Origin: Brachionus manjavacas
Lineage: Eukaryota; Rotifera; Eurotatoria; Ploima; Brachionidae
Direction: 5' to 3'
Length of the DNA stretch: 64,000 nt
Assembly (NCBI GenBank): GCA_019054805.1
Contig: JAHQIY010000004.1
Location: 992,001 to 1,056,000 of the forward strand
The translations under genes were made by a program, and so were the position numbers. Under the pieces are notes generated by a model. That model made no database searches and was not told where the DNA came from. It worked only from the letters and a program-made list of their open reading frames with translations. Shown one piece after another: positions 1 through 10,668 of the stretch (its first letter is position 1; each line of letters opens with the position of its first letter).

Positions 1-239
1 AATTGGAGATTTAGGTTTTATTAAAGATTAAAGAAAAGAATTTTGACAAAAAAAATAATAATATTAAAAAAAGACTTGTTTTTACCCGTTGCTCCACTGC
101 CGTAATGAAAATTAAAAGAGAATTTTTTTTTTCATTAATGAATTAATTGATATTTTTTTTAATTCTTATTAAAAAATGATTTTAAAAAAATATAAATAAT
201 TAAATCAAATGTCTATTTAAAACACCTTATCGTATTCAA

Positions 240-2390
240 TCAGAAAAAAATTCGTAGCCTCCTTGAAAAAAGACTTGACAAATTTCAATCCGATGTAAAG
301 TTGAATGGGACGATAATACAACTCAAAACAATCAAATACCTAGGAGTTGAATTAAGCGAAGACGATAAAAACACGGTAAATATAAAAAAACGAAAAATAG
401 CGACCATGTCAGCATGCGCTAAGTTAAAAAAAACTAGGTCTTACGTCAGACAACATACATCCGAAAACAAAAGGGCATCTCTACTCTCATATCAGACCTG
501 TTCATACATTAATAGTAAAAAATCCCCAAGTGTTGAGGGTGAGTGTTACACTTACACTCTAAAATTTAAGTGTGACACTTGGTCTTTACGCTTAAAAACT
601 GGGAAAATTCAAGTTTGTTGGAATAAAAAATACGAATATGCAAATTTTTGAAAAATAATTTGTTTTAGAGAATTGTTTCTTGAATAATGTGAACATGTAT
701 ATGAATATATAATAAAAAAAATAAAAAAATTTCTTGTTTTTTATGCAGATAATAATAATTGATATTTTCTTTTCTAAAATTTAAAAATGGTTACATTTAT
801 TTAAGTTTTCGAAATATTGTGTAAATTTTAAGTCCGTGTTCGTTATGTTGATTACGATGAAAATGATCATAATGAAGCAGTTAATAGTGAAGACGAATAT
901 TTAAACGACGATGCAAACTTTCTAAATATCCAATTAGGAATCAATAATGTACCAAGTTACTTATGTGCTGGTCACAAACTTAATTACACGCAACCTATAA
1001 TCCGAATCAAGAAATTGGAGATGGAAAGAAACTAATTGAAGAGATTCTTAAATCGATTAAAGATCGTTTCAATTTCGAATTGGAATCCAAAATTTATATC
1101 TTAGCAGCTTTATTCAATACCTCATAATTGGATCAATGGTTTAATCAAAATTACGCTCGGAAATACAAAGAAAAAGCCTTAAACTCATTTACTGAAACAC
1201 TCCTTTTTTTTCTTGATGATGACCCAGATTTGAATTCTCAAACGCAAAATTCCGAAGTTGATCGTTCCTCGAAACTAAGGGTTTAATAGAGAAAACCAGG
1301 TCTTTAGAGCGTTTATTAATTCAAGGGCCTATGAATCGAATCCTGATAGAACTCGACTAACCAAAATTGAAAAAATTAGCCATGGAAAGAAAATCATTTT
1401 AGATCTAATTAGAGATCAAACAGAGCTTCAAAAATCTAAAAAAAGAATTTTGGAGCGCAAATTCTTCCAGACTCCCTATTTTGAGCTCAGCAGTGAAAAA
1501 ATTGTTTTCAATTCCAGCGTCTTCTGCATTTGTTGAAAGAAATTTTAGTATTTGTGGAGTTGTCATCAGTAAAAGAAATCAAAATATATAATTTAAAAAC
1601 TTGATATGTAAAACTGTATTAAAAGTAAATGTGGATTTATTCAAAAGAACTTTACTAAAAAAACTTATAATATTACAATTTATTTTTTTTTAATTAAATT
1701 ACTTTATTATTAAAAAAAAATTATTTATCGAAGTATCGAGAAATAATAAAAAAAAATAAATAAATAGATTTAATTTATTTAATTTAGTTTAGTTTTGTTA
1801 ATTTATCTCTAATTCTCGATTCAAGCTTTCTTTTTCCACGTCTTCGTATGTAAATAATTTTTTTGACATTTTTGTACTGGTAAAATTAATTTTAAAATAA
1901 CCTATAATAATACTTCAGTAATGCCACACTAAAATTTTTTAGGTGTTCAAGTTTTTTGAACCAAGTGTAACACTTGAATTTTTCAATTGTTCAAGTTTGA
2001 GTGTAGAGTGTAAGTGTAAAACTCACACGCACACTCAAAATTTGTTTTTTTCAAGTGTGTATGCATGGACCTGTTTTATTCTATGGAATAGAAAACTTTT
2101 TCATTAACGTCACGGAATTTAACTCTCTTAAAAGGACGGAAGGAAATTTAATAAAAATGGTTATGGGAGTATCCACTAAATGCAAGACATTCAACCTTCT
2201 TAGGACACTAAAAATTGAGCCAACCGAATGGAGGTTAGAACCCCTAAAGGGTGACTTTTTCTCTCGTCTACACAAAAACGAGTACACCAAGGCAATATTA
2301 GAACTTGTTAAAAATCTCTCCATAAAGAATGATTTAACAAGGGAATTAAAGCAAGGCCGCATATTAAAGCGTCATTTATTTTGATTAAAC
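240..2390 (+). mobile_element. LINE (non-LTR retrotransposon) fragment split by a DNA transposon
   Basis: C-terminal part of a non-LTR reverse transcriptase in two pieces, about 240-502 and 2076-2384. The first piece shows the thumb-like motif KYLGVELSED. The second begins PVLFYGIENF and continues into helical C-terminal sequence (NLIKMVMGVS, LLRTLKIEP). The pieces are separated by a hAT insertion. Removing the insertion and one copy of the 8-bp duplication rejoins the motif IRPVLFYGIENF, but the upstream part is then one base out of frame, so the copy was already damaged or decayed afterwards. No start, endonuclease or palm motif is present, so this is a truncated dead copy. Confidence 0.8.
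503..2067 (+). mobile_element. degenerate hAT DNA transposon inserted in a LINE
   Basis: Flanked by perfect 8-bp direct repeats GACCTGTT (495-502 and 2068-2075), the target-site length of the hAT superfamily. The ends start CATAC/CATGCATAC and share long imperfect inverted subterminal repeats containing TTACACTTACACTCTA and GTGTxACACTTGG (about 540-585 and 1935-2020). Inside, 1511-1591 reads IPASSAFVERNFSICG followed by SKRN, the hAT C-terminal dimerisation motif, ending in a stop. Upstream frames (about 1040-1270) contain transposase-like pieces such as DQWFNQNYARKYK but are interrupted by stops. Inactive autonomous-type remnant. Confidence 0.85.
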
Positions 2391-2437
2391 GCTAATAAAA
2401 TTAATGTAAATTAAATGTATTAATTGTCATAGTCAAA

Positions 2438-2815
2438 ATGGTAGCTTTTTTCAATGAACCATAGCTCGAATCTTACGACGCCAATAAATAATTTTATGGG
2501 GAATCGGGGGGTTATGAAGATATTCATGAGGCTTTCGACGAATAAATCGAAGCTCAAGACAACTTAAGGAACACTTTAATGGAAACTGAGGTAGAAGAAG
2601 GTAATAATGAGACTACCCTAGCAGCAAATTCCTACAATAACGCTTTTATCCCATTTAATAATGTGGAAGCATATAATTGGTGTTGATTAAAGCCAAGGAT
2701 TATTCGAGTCCTTTCCAGCTGAAGCTTGCGACATACCTTTAGGAAAATAAAGAGGAGTAAGACGACCAAAAAAGGAATTAAAAGCATTAGTAATGAAATA
2801 ATTGAAAATATTTTG
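2438..2815 (+). pseudogene. stop-riddled acidic / AT-hook-like protein, unassigned
   Basis: An ATG at 2438 opens a reading frame that stays protein-like for about 80 codons (FYGESGGYEDIHEAFDE, TLMETEVEEGNNETT) but has several in-frame TAG/TAA codons. A shifted frame ends in RGVRRPKKELKALVMK and a stop, resembling an AT-hook tail. The acidic body plus basic C-terminus resembles the MULE-associated tails at 48.2 and 52.6-52.9 kb, so I infer a decayed transposon protein. No domain is recognised with certainty. Confidence 0.35.
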
Positions 2816-4596
2816 TTAATTTTTTTATGATTAAAATTTTTTTAATTTAATTTTATTATGTTATAACTAATTACTTAAAATGACAACTATTACTTTTAAT
2901 TTACGATTCTTACATTCAATTGACTAATTTTTATGTTGACTAATTAATATAAATAAATGACGATTTGATCTTTTTTTAATTGACGTTTAATCAAAATGAC
3001 ACTTTAATATATTTTCATAAAGCAATACCGAGACTCGTTGCAAATGGATACTGGACAGCGCTTTGATGATCTACTTGACTTTTGAAGCATTAACAAATAC
3101 TATCAATACGGAAATGTGAGCTATGTTCAAGGACAATGAGATGGTGGACAAGATAAATAAAGTATTTGACATGAAGAACCGAAATGAGATACGTTTCAAA
3201 CTATTTTAATTAATAAAATTTAACCACGGAGAAAATACAAATGATAATTTACTTCTTTTTATTTTTTTCTTATTTTTATTTACGTATTTTTTTGAGGAAA
3301 ATTTAACTTAATTTAAATGCTTGTAAGAAAAACTTAAATGATTGAACTTCGATGAATTGGGTTAGTCTTTTTGTCTTTTCTTCAATTTTTTTACATCGTT
3401 TGTTTAAATAGATTTTTTGGTATTTTTACTTGTTTTTGGATTTTTATTAATAAAAATTTAAAAACTAATCCTAAGATTCTTATTATTCTAAGTTTAAAAA
3501 AAAGTCAATCAGGAAAATCGAAGGATTCTAATTTAAAGACTAAAATAACACAAAAATTAGTTTTATTCGAAAAAATTTTAAAACAAAAAAAAAATGATTA
3601 TAAATTGATTCTAAACCGATTCTTTTTTGAAACCGGTTCTTAAAACAAGCTTTAAAATTGGAACAGGTCTACCAGCCCAAATTACCGACCTCAAACACAC
3701 CAGTCGACTTGTTAAATTGCTTTTAAAATTTGGAAATAAAAATGTTAATAGGATTAGCAATTTATTTTATTTGGTCATTTATATTTTTTCCTTTTTTTTA
3801 TCCGTCTTTATTGTTACATAAATCATAATTAAAAAGAGTCATAATTTAATTAAATTTTTATTTATATAAAAAAGGAAATATTTATTAAACAAAAAGTTCC
3901 AAAATAACATTATTTGGAATTATTTATTTTTTGATCATTTAAAACGTGAGCTGAACCAAAATAAAATTAGGTGAACAAATTGAATAAAACTTTTTAATAA
4001 ATGAATGCCTAATTCTCTTAACTGATATAAAAAATAAACAATTTAAATTAATAATTTTTTTGATTTTTTTTAATTTGAAGGAGCTTTAGAAAAAGCCTTT
4101 TCTCTGATCTGGTTGACCTGGTGTAGACATAGGTTCATCTAAAAATCGCAAAATTATACCCAATCCGCTCAACAATTTTTTTATCTAATTGTTTTTTTTT
4201 CTATCTTATTTTTTAATAATATATTAAAAATAATAATAGAGCAAGCAAGCGGTAGCTAATTGCGCAAAAAATCGAGAGATAAATTAAGGGACCACAATTA
4301 AAGTTGCAGAGACGAAACTGAGGTACAAGACGAATACTAGAGATTATACAGATTGATGAGTTAAGTAGATTTAAAGTATTCAAAAAATTTGCCATTATTA
4401 ATTAAGAAATTAATAAAAAATAAATTAAATAATGGTACAATAGTATAAAAAACTAAAAAGAGATGAGTGATTTCATATATAGGTACAATTGATTAAGAAA
4501 AAAGAGTTTATAGAGAAATTACAGATATTACATGAGATTATAAAGAACATTACAGGTAAAGAAAAAGATAAATGGAAAATAATTTATAGAAAAAAA
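2816..4596. other. AT-rich stretch without recognised gene
   Basis: Nothing supportable. Short open frames at 3371-3643 and 3627-3821 are rich in F, L, I, K and N, as expected from random AT-rich DNA, with no motif. Confidence 0.6.
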
Positions 4597-5469
4597 GGTT
4601 ATCCTTAAAACGCGGAAAACGGAACTTCCGCTAAAAAAATCCGCTAATTATGACCCTAAAACGCGGAATTTCCGCTGTTTAGGGATCAAGACAAAAAAAA
4701 CGGAAAAAATCAGACAAAACGCGGAAAATTTGCAGAAAGACTATTTTTCAACCCTTATTTAAAGTTTTCTGAAATATTGAGTAATAATATTTGACATTAA
4801 ATTAAAAACAAAGTTAAGCTTTTTTAATTTTTGAAAAAAATCAAACAAAAAAATTTTACAATTTGAATTTTTGAGAAAAATAAAATAAAATATTAACCCA
4901 ATTTTACATTTGAAATAATTTGAATTAAAATGAATTTATATTCAACTGAGCATCAAAAGCTCAACTTTGCTTACGTACAAGAAATTTTGTCCAAATTTAA
5001 TCATAAAGAAACACCCTATGTCGATTTTATAAAAGACCCAACACCAGGTATTAAGGCTATAGATTTAATATGTTGTTATGTTTAAATTTAATTCTGAAGT
5101 ATAATTTTTCAGGTAATGTTGTGATTTTTTGGACCGATGATTTTTGGACCATTTCGAATGTGCGAGTGTTTCAAGTTATCATAGAAGCGGTAAAAGCAAA
5201 AACTGGTCATGTAGTAAATATGGTCTTAGTTGTAAAACAGTTTAAAAACTGTATTAAATATTGTTTTATTCTCATTGACTATTCAAATTAAACTCATTAA
5301 TTTTCAAAGATTCGATTATTCAATAAATTTATTTAGTCTTTCCGCAAATTTTCCGCGTTTTGTCTGATTTTTTGTCTTGATCCCTAAACAGCGGAAATTC
5401 CGCTTTTTAGGGTCATAATTAGCGGATTTTTTTAGCGGAATTTCCGTTTTCCGCGTTTTAGGGACAACC
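4597..5469. mobile_element. non-autonomous DNA transposon with ~135-bp inverted repeats
   Basis: The left arm (4597-about 4740) and right arm (about 5335-5469) are near-identical inverted repeats starting GGTT(A/G)TCC(C/T)TAAAACGCGG. Each arm contains an internal direct repeat of CCTAAAACGCGGAA. Both sides are flanked by GAAAAAAA (4589-4596 and 5470-5477), consistent with an 8-bp target duplication, though the A-run makes this weaker. High arm identity suggests recent activity. The interior holds a two-exon ORF. The superfamily is not certain; 8-bp duplications fit hAT, P or Kolobok types. Confidence 0.75.
4930..5291 (+). CDS. two-exon small protein inside the inverted-repeat element
   Basis: Exon 1 is 4930-5047, intron 5048-5112 (65 bp, CAG|GTATTA ... 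TTTTTCAG), exon 2 is 5113-5291. Splicing joins codons in phase 1 and gives about 98 residues: an N-terminal part with NLYSTEHQKLNFAYVQEILS and, after the junction PTP-G-NVV, a block beginning NVVIFWTDDFWTISNVRVF. Without splicing the first exon runs into a stop. Composition is far less biased to F/I/K/N than random AT-rich frames nearby. I recognise no family. Its place between the transposon arms suggests either a fragment of the element's own protein or a captured host exon pair. Confidence 0.45.
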
Positions 5470-5477
5470 GAAAAAAA

Positions 5478-6060
5478 AGTTACAATTATAAATGTAGATA
5501 GAAAATTTCGAATTATATTTAGCTAATTTCTAAATAGATGAAAAAAACTCAAAAAAGGTGAAATAAAATCCGAGAACAAGTAACTATACCTCAAAAACTT
5601 TGATTTTTTCTTTATAAATTTTGGATTAAGTGATAGTTTTTTAAATGCATTTTAACAAATACTCAATTTATGAAAAATGGAAAACAGAAAGTAGTAAGTT
5701 TTTTAAACTACAAATATTATCTTTGAGGATCATCATATCAAAAACCCAAAGTCAAAATTTATAAAAAACCCAAAGTTTTTCATGTATGCAATATTAACTT
5801 AAATTTATTTTTTTATCTGAAACTGAAAAAAATATTTGAAACATCGCACTTTTTCAATGTTATTTCAACATTGGACACATTTTGTAATTCAAACACAAAA
5901 AATTAAACCAATTTGATTATGGACTTGAAATTGGCAAAAAATCTACTTTTCTTTTATGATTTTGTTAAAACTTTTTTAATTAAATTTTATGAATTATCAT
6001 CTAATTGGTAAAAGTGAACTTTACAGAAAGCTTTTCTACTCATTTTTTTTTAATTTTACT
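5478..6060. other. AT-rich stretch, nothing recognised
   Basis: No ORF, RNA gene or repeat structure I can support. Confidence 0.6.
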
Positions 6061-6260
6061 TAATTTATTTTTTATTTCTATTTATTTTTTAACTGTAACG
6101 AGCTTAAGCTCCTTCAGAATAAAAATAAAAAATAAAAATTAAGTTAAGTAAAATATAAAAAAAAAAAAAGTAAAATAAAATCAAAAAATAGAAATAAAAA
6201 TATGAAAAAAGTTTATGAGAGTTAAAAGTAAAATTAAAAGTAAAATCAGATAAGACGGCA
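6061..6260 (-). mobile_element. LINE 3' end fragment
   Basis: On the minus strand this is T-rich 3'-UTR-like DNA followed by CTGAAGGAGCTTAAGCTCG and an AAATAAA-type tail. The same CTGAAGGAGCTxxAGCTC terminus is found at 20.17 kb and 36.77 kb (minus), and in diverged form at 17.67 and 21.36 kb (plus). No coding part remains here. Confidence 0.5.
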
Positions 6261-7545
6261 GTGTGACAAAATATAGAAAGACAAAATGTAGAAAACGATT
6301 TTTTATTCGATAATATAGAATTTACCTGTAAAAAAAAAAGTAGAATTTACCTGAAAAAAAATGTAGAAAAAAAACGGCCTAATTAATTTTATTTAAGATC
6401 AATACAAGCCAATATCGAATCTCAATTCAAACTCAATCAGCGACAACATCAAATCAAATATTGAGCATTGACGGAAATAATCAATGGCTTAAATTTTTTG
6501 GGGGTGACAAATTTAATTTTTTTAAGATGACAAAAATAACTAAAAGTGGTGACTAATTTAATCTATTTTACCTGACAAAAAAAACTAATTATTCTGACAA
6601 AAAAACTAAACGACTGACAAAAATATATATACTGAGATGACTATTTAATAATTTTGCACTGACAAAATTTTATTCATTTTTATTTTATTTTATTTTAGTT
6701 CTAATTAAGTTATTTAGGTGGACTTGAGTGGAAATCAAAAGTAATGACCCTATGCTTCACAAGGAGTGAATAGGGAAAAAAAAGAAAAGCTATTTAATAA
6801 TTTAGTTCTCTAAGATTGTAAGGAATGAACTAAAATTGTGACGTTTTCTCATAGTTGACTCTAGCTTGATGATGAGATTTGGACAAAACGGTTTGTCATA
6901 ATCGTCTGGAGCTTCCTTCCGATTTTGGTGCTATAGTTCAAGATTTTGATTTTTATTGTGACCTCAAAATCATTAATTTGTTGTAAAAATAATTAATTAG
7001 TCAAAAAATTGTTTTTTTCACTCAAATAATTATTTTTTCAGTCAATTAATTTATTTGTCATCATATGTAGTTTTTTGTCAGTAGATTTAGTTTTTTTTTG
7101 CAGTAAAATTTAATTTTTTTGTCAGTCCATTAATTGATGACCATAATCAATTATTAGAAAATCAAAACGGTCAAACCGCGAAACGTAAAAGAGGAAGACC
7201 GAGAAAAAATTAATATTTTTTTTTCGATTTTCTTAAGTATTTTTTCTATATTTAAAAATATTTTTTCTAATTTTTTTTTCTATTTTTCAAAAATATTTTT
7301 TTCTATAAAAAAAAATATTTTTTCTACTACAAAAAATATAAGCCATTTTATTTCAATTTTTTTCTTTGTCAATTAGTAAATTATTTTCTAAACCTTTTTT
7401 TTAATTTTAAGTTTAAGTCAAAGTCTCTAAGAGTTTTAGTCAAATAAAAGTCTCAAATATATTATTATAATAATATAATTAAAATTTCTATATTTTTTTA
7501 CATATAGTACTATTCTATATTTTGTCTTTCTTCCTCCCGATAAGA
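6260..7545. mobile_element. foldback-type inverted-repeat element
   Basis: Outer arms share GACAAAATATAGAAxxGACAAAAT (about 6268-6300, inverse at about 7515-7555) and TAGAA(A)AAA-rich sequence. Inner arms are arrays of TGACAAAAAxACT (about 6505-6665) matched by inverted AGTTTTTTGTCA arrays (about 6995-7130). A C-terminal AT-hook coding piece sits inside the right arm. The arrangement of nested arms with subterminal short repeats resembles foldback/MULE-like elements. Exact ends and target duplication could not be fixed. Confidence 0.45.
7134..7212 (+). pseudogene. AT-hook protein C-terminus fragment
   Basis: An open frame reads DDHNQLLENQNGQ and then AKRKRGRPRKN before a TAA stop. KRGRPRK is a canonical AT-hook (R-G-R-P core), a DNA minor-groove binding motif common in the tails of transposon proteins. 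Upstream the frame is lost. Probably the tail of the protein once encoded by the surrounding foldback element. Confidence 0.5.
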
Positions 7546-7845
7546 CAAAATTAATGCAATAGTATCTCCTTTAAAATGTTAATTTTTAATTTCAGAACAT
7601 TATAATTTAGGTTTTTTTGATTGTATAAGAGTTTCATTTCAATCAATAATGTATTAATAAATTAAAATAGTGATCAATTTAAATGTAATTGACATTAATT
7701 ACAAAAAAAAACTAAAATGTCTTAATTTTGTTCCTAATTCAGTATTTTAGTTTTTAAATTGCATATTATTGTTATTTAAGAGTATTATACGCGCTAGTAA
7801 AACGACTCAATGCTAAATTTACACAAATTCAAGATAAGGAATTTT

Positions 7846-8830
7846 CTTGATCTGAATAATAGATTTACTGTAAATTAATGTTAAAATATTTTTATGTCAA
7901 AAAATTAATGTCAGTGAGTTTAATGTTAAATCTTAATTAAGGAATCTAATGTTAAAAATTAAATAAGGAATTAAATGTTATTTGCTAAATAAGGAAATTA
8001 TTGTTAAATCTAAAATAAGGAAAGTATTGCTAAATCTTAATTAATAATCTAATGTTAAAAAATGATGCTATTCTATTTTAATTTGCCTAATTAAAAAAGA
8101 CTAATTGACCACTACCTTAAAAAAAAGCTTTGAATTAATAGAAGTCCGAAATTGTTTTGAAATCAGCATTCTTTTGATAAAAATTAAATTTTTACCCTTT
8201 AAATATTGAGTAGTCCAAAATTTACTTAAAAATTGAACAAAATTAACTTTTTTAAACAATAAAAAACAAAATTTAAAGCAAATATACGAAATGGAAGACT
8301 CTGAAGAGATAATTACATAGAAAGCAACTTTGGAATCGAGAAAGTAAAAAACTCTCATTCAGTTGTGATCTATAAAAACTTCCGCTATTGGTGGAGCAAA
8401 GAAAATAAAGACACTTCTTCTCGCTATGTTTGCAGCGAAAAAGAATGCTATGCCAGCATTCGTATCAAAGACAACAAGGTGACTAAACTGGGTGGCAAAC
8501 ATTACCACGATCCGATTACAATTGGAGAAATAGCTCTTTTAAGGGCTTCCCAAGATTTAAAAAAAGAAGTAAATTTGAAAAAGCATAATTACTATTTATA
8601 TTTTTTTTTTTTTGTCCTTGCTTAACAAAAATTACAAAAAATACAAATTTTTAATTATCTTTATTGATTATAGCTTTTAACATCAGAAAATTTTAACATT
8701 AAAATCCTTATTTCATTTTTGACATTAAATTATTTTGACATTAAAATTTTTGACAATAAATTTTTGACATTAAAATCATTTAACAATAATTTACAATAGA
8801 CCGAATAATAGCTTATTTAATAAACTTTGA
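7846..8830. mobile_element. foldback-type element carrying a FLYWCH zinc-finger gene
   Basis: The left arm (about 7846-8080) holds repeated TTAATGTTAAA/AATGTCAAAA and AAATAAGGAA units. The right arm (about 8675-8800) has the inverse, TTTGACATTAAAAT and TTTTAACATTAAAATCC. The outer part matches as GTAAATTAxTGTTAAA in inverse. The FLYWCH ORF lies between the arms, as in MULE-type elements whose transposase has an N-terminal FLYWCH/WRKY-like finger. Ends are approximate. Confidence 0.5.
8291..8625 (+). pseudogene. FLYWCH-type zinc-finger protein, N-terminal fragment
   Basis: The frame open from 8305 reads YIESNFGIEKVKNSHSVV, then YKNFRYWWSKENK, YVCSEKECYASIRI and KLGGKHYHDP. This is the FLYWCH pattern: an aromatic F-x-YWW block, C-x4-C zinc ligands, then H-x-H. 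A plausible start ATG at 8291 (MEDSEEIIT) is separated from it by a one-base frameshift and a TAG at 8318. After DLKKEV the frame becomes F/Y/L-rich, so the coding part may stop near 8570, where GTAAAT could be a splice donor. FLYWCH fingers are DNA-binding domains typical of MULE transposases and of host proteins derived from them. Broken by the frameshift, so probably inactive. Confidence 0.7.
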
Positions 8831-9123
8831 TATCAATAAAAGCATCTTAATCCTAACAAAAATGATTAAAAAATCTACGATATAGTATCGGTAAGAAACG
8901 ATAAAAAAAGCTTATTGCAATAAAAAAATCAACAATTATTAGTGTATCCTTAAGAGGATTACTTGGGTTAATTTCTCCTCTCAGCCAAACAAGAAGCATT
9001 TAAATTCTTAATTCTGTTGACACTTTGAATTTTTATTTTTTCTAACCAAAAAATTGGCTCAAAAATAAAAATTAACTATTTTGTTTAAAATTTACTAAGT
9101 TTAAAAAAAGAAAAAGCACTCAC

Positions 9124-10668
9124 CTTAGCAGCAATAAGAAACACCTCTTCATCAATGTGTTTGGACTGAAAAACAGTAGTTGCCAGTGCGACACCAGGAA
9201 ATATGTAGCTGTTGTTACCCTGTCCGGGTACATAAGTTTTGCCGTTGAGCTCTACCGGCTTGAACGGACTGCCACTTGAGAACAAACAGCGTCCGTCAGT
9301 GAATTCATAGGCATCCTGGGCCGTACACTCGGCTTTGTGTGTCGGGTTGCTTAGAGCAAATATAACAGGTCTTTCATTCAGCTGGCCCATTTTTCTGAGC
9401 ACAGGCTCAGTGAATATGCCTCCGACGCCAGTCGCTCCGATCAACGCAGTCGGCCTAATTTGCTCGACTGCATCGGACAAATTTTTTGTCGGCCTCAAAT
9501 TCTGCTTGGTGTACTTGTTCTTGGGGCCGTCCAGTTGGCCCTCGGCTCGGTCCTCGACCAAAAGACCGTCCACATCGTACATGTAAATGCGAGAGCAAGC
9601 CTGCTCAAATGTTATGTTTGCTTTGCGACTGATGGCCAAGGCGACCAGGTCGGCTATGCCGCACGCCGCCTGTCCCGCTCCCACAAACAAAATTCTGTTC
9701 TCTTCCAACGGAGTGCCGGTCAATCTTAGACTAGTCATTAGGCCGGCCAAAGCGACTGCAGCTGTGCCTTGAATGTCGTCATTGAACATGCAGTATTTGT
9801 CCTGGTACTTTTCGAGGAATTTGTAGGCGTTGTGCGATGCAAAGTCCTCGAATTGTATGAGACAATTGTAGCCGAAGCGAGCCACTACTGCGTCCATGAA
9901 CTCGTCCATGAACTCTTCATACACTTGGCCAGTGACGCGTTTTTGCCTTAAGCCTATGTAGAGCGGGTCGTCCAGCAAATTTTGGTTGTTAGTGCCGACG
10001 TCAAGCATGATGGGCAAACAGTGAGTGGGATAGATGCCAGCCAGGGCTGTGTACAAGGAAAGCTTTCCGATTGGTATGCCCATACCGTAGCAGCCGAGGT
10101 CGCCCAGGCCCAAAATGCGCTCGCCATCTGTCACCACTATGGCCTTGACAATCGACTCCGGCCAGTTGCAGAGCACGTCGTAGATGTGGCCTTTGTCGTG
10201 TATGGTTATGTACAAGCCTTTGGATCTTCTGAACGCAATGCCGTATTTTTGACAAGCTAGACCGACAGTTGGAGTGTACACAATTGGCATGAGGAGTTCC
10301 AAATTGTCGATTAGTACTTTGTAGAAGAGCTTTTCATTTCTGTACTGTAGATTTGTGAGCGCTATGTAGCGGCTGAGGTCGTCTTTTTCGCGCCGAAAAT
10401 TCTCCATAATTCGGTGACACTGGACTTGTTGGGACAAGACGGCCGGCGGCAGGAGACCGTGTATGCCGAGCAGTTGACGCTCTTCGACAGTGAACGCCAT
10501 GCCCTTGTAGAGGCTTGGATTGCGTAGTAGCTCAACGCCTTTTATTTGAGAGCGCGGCTTCGACAAACGGTCTTTGTCGTCAATGGCTATGTTCTTTATG
10601 GGCTTGACGCTCTGCACATTCAGCGACTTGCCAATTAGTCTTACACTTGAAGCATTTATTCTCAACAT
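9124..10668 (-). CDS. malic enzyme (NAD(P)-dependent), large first exon; C-terminus missing
   Basis: Oxidative decarboxylation of malate to pyruvate with reduction of NAD(P)+. The exon encodes 515 residues from ATG at 10668. Seen: YTPTVG (Tyr131, catalytic), GKLSLY (Lys202, catalytic), metal ligands Glu274-Asp275 in FEDF and Asp298 in NDDIQGTAA, dinucleotide site FVGAGQAACGIADL (328-341), ATGVGGIF, and ALSNPTHKAE. The first ~25 residues (MLRINASSVRLIGKSLNVQS) are basic with no acidic residue, which fits a mitochondrial presequence. The frame reaches AAK and meets a perfect splice donor AAG|GTGAGT at 9124/9123; reading on gives 12 unrelated residues and a stop. About 60-70 C-terminal residues usual for the family are therefore on an exon not found in the remaining 9 kb, which is filled with transposons. 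Cofactor choice (NAD or NADP) cannot be told. Confidence 0.95.

Noticed and set aside
2438-2815. Possible reassignment of TAA/TAG to glutamine
   Set aside because: Actinin and malic enzyme use CAA/CAG for Gln with no internal TAA/TAG, so a normal code with pseudogene decay is the simpler reading.
3371-3643. 90-codon plus-strand ORF
   Set aside because: F/L/I/K/N-dominated, no motif; expected by chance in AT-rich DNA.
9335-10260. Several plus-strand frames opposite malic enzyme
   Set aside because: Antisense shadows of a well-defined enzyme frame.
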